Positions 1 through 6,553 of a DNA stretch of 33,880 bases are shown here, piece after piece. Source of the DNA: JAIFWV01 sp964580495 (GTDB lineage Bacteria; Patescibacteriota; Doudnabacteria; UBA920; O2-02-FULL-48-8); contig CAZOKE010000009.1 of assembly GCA_964580495.1 (NCBI GenBank), forward strand, positions 1-33,880. Reading direction: 5' to 3'. The notes below the pieces were generated by a model. That model searched no databases. It saw only the letters and a program-made list of their open reading frames with translations, and was not told where the DNA came from. A program made the translations under genes and the position numbers. The stretch's first letter is position 1. Every line of letters starts with the position of its first letter.

Positions 1-287
1 AGCGCGGCCGGGTCTTTCTCTGCAAAAATAGCCACGCGTTTTTTATCTACAATCAAAGTCCCCACGGAATAAACCGTGGAGTTGGCTTTTTCTTTTTTGT
101 CGTCGCTGCTCACTTCCCTTTCGTACACCCCATAGTTAGTGTCGTACCGCAGCAGGTGTGCTAGGACTTTCGGGTCAGTCAGATCATTAATAGCAACAAC
201 GTCTAATTCTGGTTTGGTCAAGGCAATTTTAAATGCCTGTCGGCCGATTCGCCCGAAACCATTTATTGCGATCCTGATTTTGCTCAT
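1..287 (-). CDS. gap: Glyceraldehyde-3-phosphate dehydrogenase, N-terminal part (truncated by window edge)
   Basis: The first 95 residues are visible; the rest lies beyond the left edge. The protein opens with the Rossmann signature NGFGRIGR (residues 9-16), followed by the NDLTD segment that contacts NAD and the LLRYDTNYG region, all typical of bacterial GAPDH. It catalyses NAD-dependent oxidative phosphorylation of glyceraldehyde 3-phosphate in glycolysis. The start ATG (287-285) is preceded by a modest GGA ribosome binding site. It is the last gene seen of a unit fba, 40-aa ORF, gap, placing two consecutive glycolytic steps together. The N-terminal fold assignment is secure; the catalytic Cys is outside the window. 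Confidence 0.95.
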   Translation of the reverse strand, partial: MSKIRIAINGFGRIGRQAFKIALTKPELDVVAINDLTDPKVLAHLLRYDTNYGVYEREVSSDDKKEKANSTVYSVGTLIVDKKRVAIFAEKDPAA

Positions 288-306
288 TTTTAGTTCCTTT
301 TTTATT

Positions 307-429
307 TTATCTGACAATCGCGTACAAAAAAGTGGCGATCACCAAAAATCCCGCAACTACCATGAGGTATTCCTGATCGTTTTTGGCGATCTTGTTGATC
401 TGCTCATGCATCCAATTTTCTAATCCCAT
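307..429 (-). CDS. Small single-pass membrane protein, 40 aa
   Basis: A 40-codon ORF between fba and gap. It begins MGLENWMHEQ, has a polar N-terminal half (residues 1-20) and a hydrophobic segment at about 21-39 (LMVVAGFLVIATFLYAIV) ending in a single Arg, which looks like one transmembrane helix. Support for it being real is the ribosome binding site AAAGGAG at 437-443, nine bases before the ATG and the best-matching one in this carbon cluster. It lies in the same direction and operon as fba and gap, with 19 nt to the gap start. Function is not recognised; a small membrane peptide produced together with glycolytic enzymes is all that can be inferred. Confidence 0.7.
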   Translation of the reverse strand: MGLENWMHEQINKIAKNDQEYLMVVAGFLVIATFLYAIVR

Positions 430-443
430 TTTTATTTTCTCCT

Positions 444-463
444 TTGATACTATTACGTATCAA
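444..463 (-). promoter_or_regulatory. Hairpin over the fba stop codon, upstream of the 40-aa ORF
   Basis: TTGATAC and GTATCAA (444-450 and 457-463) form a 7-bp stem with a 6-base loop that overlaps the fba stop codon and abuts the AAAGGAG ribosome binding site of the 40-aa ORF. There is no T-tract, so it is not a standard terminator; it may stabilise the fba message end or tune translation of the small ORF. Confidence 0.4.
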
Positions 464-1341
464 GCTTTATTATTTGCTTTCAAAATTTTAAGTTTCTTTT
501 CTGCGGTTTTCTGAAGGGCCAGAGTTGCCGGGGCAAGCAATTTCCGAGGATCATAAATTTGTGGGTTTTCTTTTATATTTTTCCTCAGCGCTTCGTTGAA
601 TGCCACCCGGAGGTCGGTATCAATGTTGAACACCGCTACATTATACTTAATGGCGGCCCGCAGTTGGGCGTCCGAAACCCCAGAAGCTCCATGCACAACA
701 AGTGGAATTTTAACTTTCGCCCTGATCGCGGCCAGACGTTTGAGATCGATATGTTCTTTCAAAGTATGCAAAATCTTTTTGGTCGCGGGATTTACAGGAA
801 TCCCATGCCAAGTACCAACTGCCACTGCCAAAGTATCTACACCGGTTGCGGCCACAAATTTGGCGGCTTCATCGGGATCCGTCATGAGGTCCTGGCCCGA
901 TTTCACGGTTTGCCAGTCTTCGTTGCCGAGCAGCCTGCCGATTTCGGCCTGGACCCAAACTCCCCGCTTGTGTGCATAATGCGCCACTTCGCGCGTCAAT
1001 TTCACATTATCTTTATATTCAAGTGCGGAAGCGTCAATCATCACCGAAGAATATCCCAAATCAATCAGTTTTTTTATCAACTTAAAATCTTTGCAATGGT
1101 CTTGGTGCAACGCAATCGGGACCTTGGCCGCGCGCGCCGCGGTTTTATTCACCGCAATAAGCTCCTCGATGCCAGCATATTCCAAAGCGCCTACCGAGGT
1201 CTGCAAGACTATGGGCGCTTTCTGCGCTTCTGCCGCGCGGATGATGCCCTGTGTAATTTCAAGATCAGATGTGTTGAAAGCCGGCACTGCATAATGCCCA
1301 AGCATCCCTTTGTGAATGATTTTCCCAATATGTACAAGCAT
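460..1341 (-). CDS. fba: Class II fructose-bisphosphate aldolase
   Basis: A 293-residue protein of the zinc-dependent class II aldolase family, which splits fructose 1,6-bisphosphate into dihydroxyacetone phosphate and glyceraldehyde 3-phosphate. Visible motifs are VPAFNTSDL near residue 19, HQDH at 79-82 (catalytic Asp81 and zinc ligand His82), QAEIG at 131-135 (Glu133), AVGTWHG at 174-180 (zinc ligand His179), VVHGASG at 215-221 (zinc ligand His217) and NIDTD at 239-243. The length is near that of the class IIB/GatY-like subgroup. Its ATG shares its A with the stop codon of the upstream 60-aa ORF (TAATG), implying coupled translation. Specificity for tagatose bisphosphate cannot be excluded, but the position next to gap favours the glycolytic role. 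Confidence 0.95.
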   Translation of the reverse strand: MLVHIGKIIHKGMLGHYAVPAFNTSDLEITQGIIRAAEAQKAPIVLQTSVGALEYAGIEELIAVNKTAARAAKVPIALHQDHCKDFKLIKKLIDLGYSSVMIDASALEYKDNVKLTREVAHYAHKRGVWVQAEIGRLLGNEDWQTVKSGQDLMTDPDEAAKFVAATGVDTLAVAVGTWHGIPVNPATKKILHTLKEHIDLKRLAAIRAKVKIPLVVHGASGVSDAQLRAAIKYNVAVFNIDTDLRVAFNEALRKNIKENPQIYDPRKLLAPATLALQKTAEKKLKILKANNKA

Positions 1342-1523
1342 TAAAATCTCATTCCGGCTTTTAGAGCATCAAGAAAGGACGGAGGCTGGGGCACTTTGCC
1401 TTCGCAAAAAGCGTAAACCAAATGCCATTGGCAATTAACTTTTTCGGATTTGATTATCTGCATGGACCCGCGGATATAGAAAAACGCCGTAGCTAAAATA
1501 ATTAAGACAATTAGAAGTTTCAT
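1341..1523 (-). CDS. Small N-terminally anchored protein, 60 aa
   Basis: A 60-residue ORF whose first 18 residues (MKLLIVLIILATAFFYIR) form one hydrophobic helix, followed by a short soluble tail with two Cys (CQWHLVYAFC, spaced by 8) and PQPP. The stop codon overlaps the fba start by one base (TAATG). The ATG at 1523 is immediately preceded by AACAGG, which is the end of an inverted-repeat element, so there is no normally spaced ribosome binding site. No family is recognised. It could be a membrane-tethered or exported small protein; the two Cys could form a disulfide if it faces outward. Confidence 0.55.
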   Translation of the reverse strand: MKLLIVLIILATAFFYIRGSMQIIKSEKVNCQWHLVYAFCEGKVPQPPSFLDALKAGMRF

Positions 1524-1616
1524 CCTGTTAGAAATTGGTTAATTATATACATTTCCATAAAATTTTTTTTCAAAAATATTTTGTTTACGATTCCCGTCCT
1601 CTAAATTTCTAACGGG
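1524..1616. repeat. Inverted-repeat element A (GTTAGAAATT arms)
   Basis: Arms CCTGTTAGAAATT (1524-1536) and AATTTCTAACGGG (1604-1616) match in 12 of 13 pairs and enclose about 67 bp of very AT-rich DNA. An internal CCCGT (about 1593-1597) repeats part of the arm. The element fills the whole gap between the stop of the anchored protein gene and the ATG of the 60-aa ORF. A TATAAT box (reading leftward, 1542-1547) lies inside, but no well-spaced -35 is visible. It resembles element B at 4044-4152 in arm sequence, size and position before a start codon. Confidence 0.6.
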
Positions 1617-1617
1617 A

Positions 1618-2739
1618 TCATCGGATTCCTGTATCAATTGTAAAATTCACAGTTGAAAGTTGGCCGGATTTGATCGTAACTTGTTTGCCAGTCGATGTGG
1701 TCGGATTTATGCCGTAATTGCTTTTATAGCTCACTGTATAATCGCCAGGAGCCAAACTCAATGAATAATCGCCAGAGTTATCGACGTTTGCAGATTGAAT
1801 TACATTTTTGGATCCTACAGTCGCGACAATTATTTGTGTCTGCGAATAATCGGCAGTGTTGAAACAGCGATTCTCGAGCAAATCATACGACACAGGGCCT
1901 GGACAAAGCGGGCCGACATCCACGTGGCCTTTTAGCACGCCGTTCCCAAGCTTCACACAAGTCCCTCCCGCATCAGGATAACTGCCGTCTGGCACGCAGG
2001 TGTTGCCGGTAATACAAACCTTGCCCGCAATACCGCCGCATTGCGGATTTCCGGAATTGGTATTTTGTGTGTTGTTGCTTTGGTTACCCTGATTACTTTG
2101 GCTTGCCCCTGTGAATCTAAACGAATTCAGGATGTCCTCAAGCTTGCTCCAAGCCTGACCTTTATTGACTTGTGTCACAGTTCCCGGCGGATAATTTGCG
2201 ATATTGGAAGTATGAAGCGTCAAGCTGATTTCAAAGCACGTGCCTGCGTGAAAAACTCTATACAGCCTGGTTTCGTAAAAATTTCCCGCTCCCGCGCCAT
2301 TAAACTCCGCCTTATCGAATCTTATCCCGTTAATGTCTTCTGTTTTGTCTGTTTTGGACAGCTGGGCCGCGCCATTGTCGAATTTTTTGCAGTCAGCCGA
2401 ATTTTTAATTGACGGATCACTGCCAATGATGACATAGCTTTCGCCAAAGTTCGTGTTGGGAAAAACAGTGCTTGGGACATGGATTTCCACATCCGGCTTT
2501 ACATGCGACGAAAAATAAGTCCCCATGCCGCCCTCGTCATCGGGCTTAATCAAAATGTCGGATTTGGGGTAAGTCACGGCAAACTGGCCAGCAGGGTCGG
2601 TAAAAGTTTGGAAATTATTCTGTTCATGCTGGATGGTCGGAGCCAAGGCAACATGTTTGTTTTGCCACAGCAAAGTCAGCCAGATAATCGCGGCCAGGAC
2701 TATGACCAAAAATGCGTAACCCAAAATTTTGTACTTCAT
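1618..2739 (-). CDS. Secreted or membrane-anchored protein with Cys-rich and beta-sandwich C-terminal regions
   Basis: The ORF is open further upstream, but the start chosen (2739) follows GAAGG at good spacing and gives a proper signal anchor MKYKILGYAFLVIVLAAIIWL; 373 residues. A soluble domain follows (about residues 40-210) beginning with FTDPAGQFAVTYP, a pattern seen in PsbP-like extracellular domains. Next comes an Asn/Gln/Ser linker (about 212-230), a Cys-rich motif (CGGIAGKVC, then TCVPDG, then GGTCV) and a C-terminal stretch with NSGDYSLSLAPGDYTV, typical of carboxypeptidase-regulatory-like or SpaA-type beta-sandwich folds. It is likely on the outside of the cell. Function unknown. 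The downstream neighbour in transcription order is the 60-aa ORF and fba, separated by element A. Confidence 0.75.
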   Translation of the reverse strand: MKYKILGYAFLVIVLAAIIWLTLLWQNKHVALAPTIQHEQNNFQTFTDPAGQFAVTYPKSDILIKPDDEGGMGTYFSSHVKPDVEIHVPSTVFPNTNFGESYVIIGSDPSIKNSADCKKFDNGAAQLSKTDKTEDINGIRFDKAEFNGAGAGNFYETRLYRVFHAGTCFEISLTLHTSNIANYPPGTVTQVNKGQAWSKLEDILNSFRFTGASQSNQGNQSNNTQNTNSGNPQCGGIAGKVCITGNTCVPDGSYPDAGGTCVKLGNGVLKGHVDVGPLCPGPVSYDLLENRCFNTADYSQTQIIVATVGSKNVIQSANVDNSGDYSLSLAPGDYTVSYKSNYGINPTTSTGKQVTIKSGQLSTVNFTIDTGIR

Positions 2740-2811
2740 ATGGACCTTCTTGCAATCCTGACGAAAGCATGCACTCACGAAAGTGATGTGTCGGGATCTC
2801 TACTGATTAGA

Positions 2812-2830
2812 CCCTGAATCAAGTTCAGGG
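2812..2830 (-). repeat. Palindrome CCCTGAA-TCAAG-TTCAGGG
   Basis: A perfect 7-bp stem with a 5-base loop lies between the AbrB-like ORF and the anchored protein gene. A second small hairpin, TCAC-GAAA-GTGA, is at 2774-2785. No T-tract follows in the leftward direction, so a terminator role is doubtful. The sequence belongs to the general type of dispersed palindrome seen elsewhere in this window (compare 25805-25825). Confidence 0.5.
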
Positions 2831-2842
2831 TTGCGTATGTGG

Positions 2843-3022
2843 TTACTTCTTCCTATGTTTAGTTTTCGCGTCGCGAATCATGACGCCGCCGCTCACACGC
2901 GAAACCTGGACTCGTTGCCTGCCCCGCCATTTAAGATCTTTCACAATCGAGACCGGAATCACGACCGAGATCGAGCGCTTGCTTCCAACTTTATTCAATT
3001 TTCTTTTTATGGTTTTGCTCAT
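2843..3022 (-). CDS. AbrB/SpoVT-like small DNA-binding protein, 59 aa
   Basis: This short ORF starts with an ATGA overlap on the stop codon of the PfkB kinase gene (ATG 3022-3020, kinase stop 3021-3019), so it is almost certainly translated by coupling. The protein begins MSKTIKRKLN; residues 17-51 (SISVVIPVSIVKDLKW, then RVQVSRVSGGVMIRD) follow the swapped-hairpin pattern of AbrB/MazE/SpoVT domains: a beta strand, a short helix after the proline, then two strands around the GG turn. Both ends are strongly basic (KRKLNKVGSKR and KTKHRKK). AbrB-type proteins are dimeric transcription regulators or antitoxins; no toxin gene lies beside it. Assignment rests on pattern recognition only. Confidence 0.7.
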   Translation of the reverse strand: MSKTIKRKLNKVGSKRSISVVIPVSIVKDLKWRGRQRVQVSRVSGGVMIRDAKTKHRKK

Positions 3023-4038
3023 ACTTTGCTCAGCGCAAGCTCGGTACTTTTAATTTTTGCAAATTCTTTCGCCTTAAATTTGGGGTGGCGGGAAATCCAA
3101 GTTTCGATCTGTTTTCTCGTCTGCAGGCCTTTGTGCGGGCCGGTGTACAAAACAACATTGCCGCCGTTGATAGCGCCCCAGAGCATGGCTTCTGGCACTG
3201 TTTTGCCGTGAAAAATTGCGGCCGTGAAAGCTGTGCCGAATGCATCGCCGGCACCCGTAGCTTCTATCAGCGGCCCCGGGAAATGATCGAGAAACCAAAT
3301 TGTTTTGCCGTCGGACGCATATGCTCCGTCGCGGCCGTCTGTGATGACGGCAATTTTGGGCCCGAGCCTGTGCATAGCTTGGGCAAGTTTGCTTATATCG
3401 CGGCTTTTTTCACCTGTGACCAGCTGGGCTTCTTCGCGGTTGAGGAATAAAATTTCCGTTCGCTTATAAATTCCCGCAAGTTTTTTGGTGCCCATGCGCA
3501 TTTGGAACGTGCCGGGATTAAAAGCCAAACGGATCTGTTTTTGTTTGGAAAGCAGTTCGGACAATTCTCGGTGCACGCTGTCGGTACCCTCGGCCAAAGA
3601 TGAAAAATAAATCCATGCAGTATCCAACGACGCAGGCAGCCGGTACTGGTATTTTTGGTGCTTGATTAGTATTGTGCGTTCACCGCGGAAAACCAAAACA
3701 AAATGGAAATTGGTTGGAACGCCTTTGTTTATTTTCACAAGCTGGGTATCTACGCTTTCAGAATCGAGCTCTTTTATGACTTGCTGCCCTTGATGATCAT
3801 CGCCCACGGCGCTTATAAAAGCCGCTTTCATCCCAAGCCTGGATGAACCAATGGAATTGTTGGAAGAATTGCCGCAAGCCGGAAGTATCTGCAGTGATTC
3901 ATAAGGAATTTTGTCCGCAAAAGACATGCAGAGCTGGCAATCTTTATGATTGAGGCCGCAGTGCACAGAAGCCTCATGGAGTTCGATGAATGCATCAAGC
4001 GTGACATCTCCGATTGAGACAATATCAAATTTAGGCAT
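3019..4038 (-). CDS. PfkB/ribokinase-family sugar kinase
   Basis: A 339-residue PfkB-family carbohydrate kinase. It shows the N-terminal GDVTLDAF substrate region, the glycine/asparagine segment CGNSSNNSIGSSRLG (55-69) that corresponds to the usual GGxxxN motif, NREE at 200-203 (Mg/phosphate NxxE motif) and the signature ATGAGDAFG (260-268) with catalytic base Asp265. The substrate cannot be read; candidates are ribose, fructose 6-phosphate, fructose 1-phosphate, tagatose 6-phosphate or nucleosides. Between residues 27 and 37 there is a CxxNHKDCQLC cysteine cluster that is not part of the common fold. Its neighbours (Tkt, Rpe, RpiB, Fba) make a pentose or hexose phosphate role likely. It has its own promoter at 4188-4216 and a structured leader. 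Confidence 0.85.
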   Translation of the reverse strand: MPKFDIVSIGDVTLDAFIELHEASVHCGLNHKDCQLCMSFADKIPYESLQILPACGNSSNNSIGSSRLGMKAAFISAVGDDHQGQQVIKELDSESVDTQLVKINKGVPTNFHFVLVFRGERTILIKHQKYQYRLPASLDTAWIYFSSLAEGTDSVHRELSELLSKQKQIRLAFNPGTFQMRMGTKKLAGIYKRTEILFLNREEAQLVTGEKSRDISKLAQAMHRLGPKIAVITDGRDGAYASDGKTIWFLDHFPGPLIEATGAGDAFGTAFTAAIFHGKTVPEAMLWGAINGGNVVLYTGPHKGLQTRKQIETWISRHPKFKAKEFAKIKSTELALSKV

Positions 4039-4043
4039 TTTGT

Positions 4044-4152
4044 TTTACCCCGTTAGAGATTGGAAATCGGTTCAAAAAAACCTTTAACATTTGTTTATTT
4101 TTGCTCCCGTTGCGATATCCTATATCTTCTAAATTATCTCTAACGGGGTAAA
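4044..4152. repeat. Inverted-repeat element B (17-bp perfect arms) in the leader of the PfkB gene
   Basis: TTTACCCCGTTAGAGAT (4044-4060) is repeated inverted at 4136-4152, a perfect 17-bp match with about 75 bp between. An inner CCCGTT at about 4107-4112 can pair with either AACGGG-type arm. In the leftward transcript from the 4188-4216 promoter, the second arm carries AACGGGG, the only purine-rich candidate ribosome binding site for the kinase ATG at 4038. Pairing of the arms would hide it. Related to element A at 1524-1616. Confidence 0.65.
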
Positions 4153-4187
4153 TTTTTCTTTCGGATTCGAGCTGATTTACATTAAAT

Positions 4188-4216
4188 ATTATACCAAAAT
4201 GCCAAAAATTTGGCAA
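4188..4216 (-). promoter_or_regulatory. Sigma-70-like promoter for the PfkB-AbrB unit
   Basis: Reading leftward: -35 TTGCCA (4211-4216), 17-bp spacer, -10 TATAAT (4188-4193) preceded by TGG, i.e. an extended -10. Transcription would start near 4181, giving a leader of about 140 nt that contains inverted-repeat element B before the kinase start at 4038. Confidence 0.75.
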
Positions 4217-4220
4217 ATTT

Positions 4221-4248
4221 AAATTGCCCGACAGAATCCTGGCAATTT
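4221..4248. terminator. Weak terminator-like hairpin after the transketolase C-half
   Basis: AAATTGCC (4221-4228) pairs with GGCAATTT (4241-4248), an 8-bp stem directly after the transketolase stop codon. On the minus strand the tail is TTTAAATTT, a poor T-tract; on the plus strand it is a good T-run, but no plus gene precedes it. It sits next to the -35 box of the kinase promoter. Confidence 0.4.
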
Positions 4249-4257
4249 TTTTAAATT

Positions 4258-5229
4258 CTATTTCCTTTTAATGACCTTTTGGACTGCGTTTATGATTGCT
4301 TTTTTGTCCATTCCCCATTTGGCGATCAGTTCGCCTTGCTCGCCTGACTCGCCGAAGTGGTCCGGCATGCCCACAAATTCCTGCGGCACCGGAAAATTTC
4401 TCGACAAAACTTCGGCCACCGCTGACCCCACGCCTCCGGTGGTCTGATGTTCTTCAGCACTGACCACGCATCCGGTTTTTTTGGCTGACGCAATCAAAGC
4501 AGCTTCATCAATCGGTTTTACAGAAACTAAGTTTATAACTTCGCATTCAATTCCCTCGGAAGCCAAATCATTTGCCGCATCGAGCGCATAATAGACTTGC
4601 GGACCGACTGCCGCAATCGTACAATCCTTCCCTTCGCGGAACACAAAAGCCTTGCCAATTTCAAATGGAGTTTCATCCGAAGTAAATTGTGACGTTTTTT
4701 CGCGCGCGAGGCGGATGTAAACCGGGCCGTCCATGCTTGCCGCGGCCAAAGTGGCTTTGCGCGCCTCAATCGCATCGCAAGGCACGAGCACTGTCATACG
4801 GGGCAAAACTCTGGTGATAGCAATATCTTCCATGGCTTGATGCGTGGCGCCATCGGGCCCGACCGAAATGCCGGCATGTGAGCCGATTATTTTCACATTA
4901 TTTCCCGAATAGCAAATCGAGACACGGATTTGGTCCCAATTCCTGCCCGGAGAAAAAGTCGCGTAGGAAGTAATAAATGGGATAAAGCCCTCGTGCGCAA
5001 ATCCGGCACCCAACCCGGCCAGATTTTGCTCGGCAACCCCGACTTCCACAAACCGATCCGGATATGCTTTGGCAAACTCCATCATCCGCGTTGATTCGGT
5101 CAAATCGCAGCAAAGCCCAATGACTTTTGGGTTTTCTTTTCCCAAAATAATTAAGCCTTCGCCGTATCCGTTGCGGATCGGGACTTGTGCAACTTTATCG
5201 GTAAACAAATTTTCCGCGAGTTTAGTCAT
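4258..5229 (-). CDS. tkt: Transketolase, C-terminal subunit (Pyr and C-terminal domains)
   Basis: A 323-residue protein matching the second half of transketolase. The pyrimidine-binding domain carries AEQNLAGLGAG (Glu67 is the catalytic activator of thiamine diphosphate), the GSHAGISVGPDGATHQAMEDIA segment with the substrate-contacting His, and VLVPCDA. The C-terminal domain begins around residue 190 (GKAFVFREG) and holds VVSAEEH. Together with the upstream N-half it transfers two-carbon units among sugar phosphates. Two-gene transketolases are well known in archaea and many anaerobes. The ATG follows the TAA of the 112-aa ORF with no gap. Confidence 0.93.
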   Translation of the reverse strand: MTKLAENLFTDKVAQVPIRNGYGEGLIILGKENPKVIGLCCDLTESTRMMEFAKAYPDRFVEVGVAEQNLAGLGAGFAHEGFIPFITSYATFSPGRNWDQIRVSICYSGNNVKIIGSHAGISVGPDGATHQAMEDIAITRVLPRMTVLVPCDAIEARKATLAAASMDGPVYIRLAREKTSQFTSDETPFEIGKAFVFREGKDCTIAAVGPQVYYALDAANDLASEGIECEVINLVSVKPIDEAALIASAKKTGCVVSAEEHQTTGGVGSAVAEVLSRNFPVPQEFVGMPDHFGESGEQGELIAKWGMDKKAIINAVQKVIKRK

Positions 5230-5568
5230 TTAATTCAACCTCTTTTTAGTAAATTTTTTGAACTCATTCTTCGTAAGTTCCTCGGATTCCTCAACATCGC
5301 TTAATGCCAGCAAAGCCTTGTCTTTGGCATGTTCTATTTGGTCCACCAACTTATGATCATGATTTTGATGGGCTTTTATCAATTGCTTATCGAGATCCTG
5401 GAGATGCGCTTCGAGTGCTTCCTTAGTCAATGGCTGTAATTCCACAAAAGCATCATGATAACCTTTTGGCGAAGGCTCCTCCTGGTTTTCTTTCGCTTCC
5501 AAAGCTTTATTGAAAGCTTCGTCTGGATCATGCTGTGGTAAAAATTCCTGTAAAACTTTTCTATTCAT
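5230..5568 (-). CDS. Charged helical protein of unknown function between the two transketolase halves, 112 aa
   Basis: The ORF overlaps the end of the transketolase N-half by 8 nt and abuts the start of the C-half with zero gap, so all three should be translated in series. The protein is rich in Glu, Lys, Asp and His. Residues 47-92 (LTKEALEAHLQDLDKQLIKAH and on) look like a long amphipathic helix with heptad spacing, possibly a coiled coil, and the C-terminus is basic (KFTKKRLN). There is no signal peptide or membrane segment. I do not recognise a family. Given its position it could bridge or regulate the split enzyme, but that is inference from location only. Confidence 0.7.
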   Translation of the reverse strand: MNRKVLQEFLPQHDPDEAFNKALEAKENQEEPSPKGYHDAFVELQPLTKEALEAHLQDLDKQLIKAHQNHDHKLVDQIEHAKDKALLALSDVEESEELTKNEFKKFTKKRLN

Positions 5569-6439
5569 GCTCGCTCCTAATCTTCCCTCCCAACGTCCTT
5601 AATTCTTCCAAGGCTTTTTTCCCTTGTTCGCCTTTATGCGGAGCGCCGGGAATCTCGCCGGCATCCGGCGGGTTGCCGTGCCACTCGTAACGATATTCCA
5701 TAAAATCCACCCCTTTGCCCGGAATCGTATGGCAAATTATGACAGTTGGTTTCTCATAAATAGCTTTGGCTTCCTCGCACGCATCTATGACTTGCTGAAT
5801 ATTGTGGCCGTCCACTTCCAACACATACCAGCCGTAAGCTTTCCATTTGTCGGCAAACGGCTCGAGCGGCATCACGTCCTCGGTGTAGCCGTCGATTTGG
5901 ATATTGTTTCGATCTATAATCCCCACAAGATTACGCAATTTGTATTTAGCAGCGAATTCCGCCGCCTCCCAGATCTGCCCTTCTTCTTGTTCGCCGTCGC
6001 TCATAACGCAAAACACGCGCCAGGGCTCCTTTTTCAGTTTCAGTCCGGCGTAGGCCATGGCCGCGGCTTGCGACAAACCCTGCCCGAGAGGGCCGGAAGT
6101 GTTTTCCGCTCCGGGCAGTTCTTCGTGATGCGGATGCCCTTGCAACCTGGTGCCTAATTTACGCAAACTGGCGAGTTCGCTGATTGGAAAAAATCCTGCA
6201 TGGGCCAAAGCCGCATACCAAACCGGAGCTATGTGGCCGCAGGACAAAACAAAACGGTCCCGCGATTCCATCTTCGGATTTTTTGGATCAAAGTTCATCA
6301 CGCCGCCAAAGTATAAGGCTGTAAACACATCAGCCATGCCCAAAGGGCCGGCACTGTGTCCGGATTTTGCCGCCATGAGCATTTGGATAATGTCTTGGCG
6401 AATTTCGTTGGCTTTAGTTTCGAGTTCTCGAATTGTCAT
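5561..6439 (-). CDS. tkt: Transketolase, N-terminal subunit (thiamine diphosphate-binding)
   Basis: A 292-residue protein equal to the PP domain of transketolase. Conserved features are KSGHSAGPLG (His28), CGHIAPVWYA (His69), GPLGQGLSQAAAMA (116-128) and the thiamine diphosphate/Mg motif MSDGEQEEGQIWEAAEFA ending at IIDRNN (146-179). The enzyme needs the C-half encoded two ORFs downstream. AAGGAAG precedes the ATG (6439) at good spacing. The gene begins just downstream (in transcription order) of a palindromic repeat and assembly gap, so its promoter may be missing from the assembly or lie beyond the DUF559 element. Confidence 0.93.
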   Translation of the reverse strand: MTIRELETKANEIRQDIIQMLMAAKSGHSAGPLGMADVFTALYFGGVMNFDPKNPKMESRDRFVLSCGHIAPVWYAALAHAGFFPISELASLRKLGTRLQGHPHHEELPGAENTSGPLGQGLSQAAAMAYAGLKLKKEPWRVFCVMSDGEQEEGQIWEAAEFAAKYKLRNLVGIIDRNNIQIDGYTEDVMPLEPFADKWKAYGWYVLEVDGHNIQQVIDACEEAKAIYEKPTVIICHTIPGKGVDFMEYRYEWHGNPPDAGEIPGAPHKGEQGKKALEELRTLGGKIRSEHE

Positions 6440-6456
6440 ATCTTCCTTTTAGATCT

Positions 6457-6486
6457 CCCCTCTCCCTTGAGGGAGAGGGGTCGGGG
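6457..6486. repeat. Palindromic repeat, type L (CCCCTCTCCC-TTGA-GGGAGAGGGG)
   Basis: A perfect 10-bp stem with TTGA loop (6457-6480) followed by TCGGGG, running directly into the assembly gap. It forms the left border of the DUF559 gene segment. A similar palindrome (CCTCTCTCC-CTCGAG-GGAGAGAGG) begins the repeat at 18352. It may also act as an RNA hairpin upstream of the transketolase N-half. Confidence 0.75.
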
Positions 6487-6546
6487 NNNNNNNNNNACCC
6501 CCCCCCGCCCCCGGGGGGGGGGGCGGGCCCCCCCCCCCCCCCCCCC
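6487..6546. other. Assembly gap (10 N) and low-complexity C/G tract
   Basis: Ten N (6487-6496) are followed by about 50 bases that are nearly all C or G homopolymer. This is not credible as native sequence next to 45% GC neighbours; it looks like a scaffolding join with low-quality read ends. The true sequence here, including part of the repeat bordering the DUF559 gene, is unknown. Confidence 0.9.
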
Positions 6547-6553
6547 AAAAAAG

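Noticed and set aside
559..1344. Long plus-strand ORF (261 aa) opposite fba
   Set aside because: It is the mirror of a well-conserved aldolase; the product has no domain-like composition and no ribosome binding site.
2740..2778. 13-codon upstream extension of the anchored protein
   Set aside because: The internal ATG has a GAAGG site and starts a proper signal anchor.
3019..4038. Naming the PfkB-family kinase as phosphofructokinase or ribokinase
   Set aside because: The family motifs identify a carbohydrate kinase, but the substrate-determining residues cannot be assigned by eye.
4031..4216. 61-aa minus-strand ORF upstream of the PfkB gene
   Set aside because: It begins inside the promoter -35 region and is made of the inverted-repeat leader; no ribosome binding site.
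6497..6546. Poly-C/poly-G stretch as a possible G-quadruplex or phase-variable tract
   Set aside because: It directly follows an N-run and differs sharply from its surroundings; assembly or sequencing artefact is far more likely.
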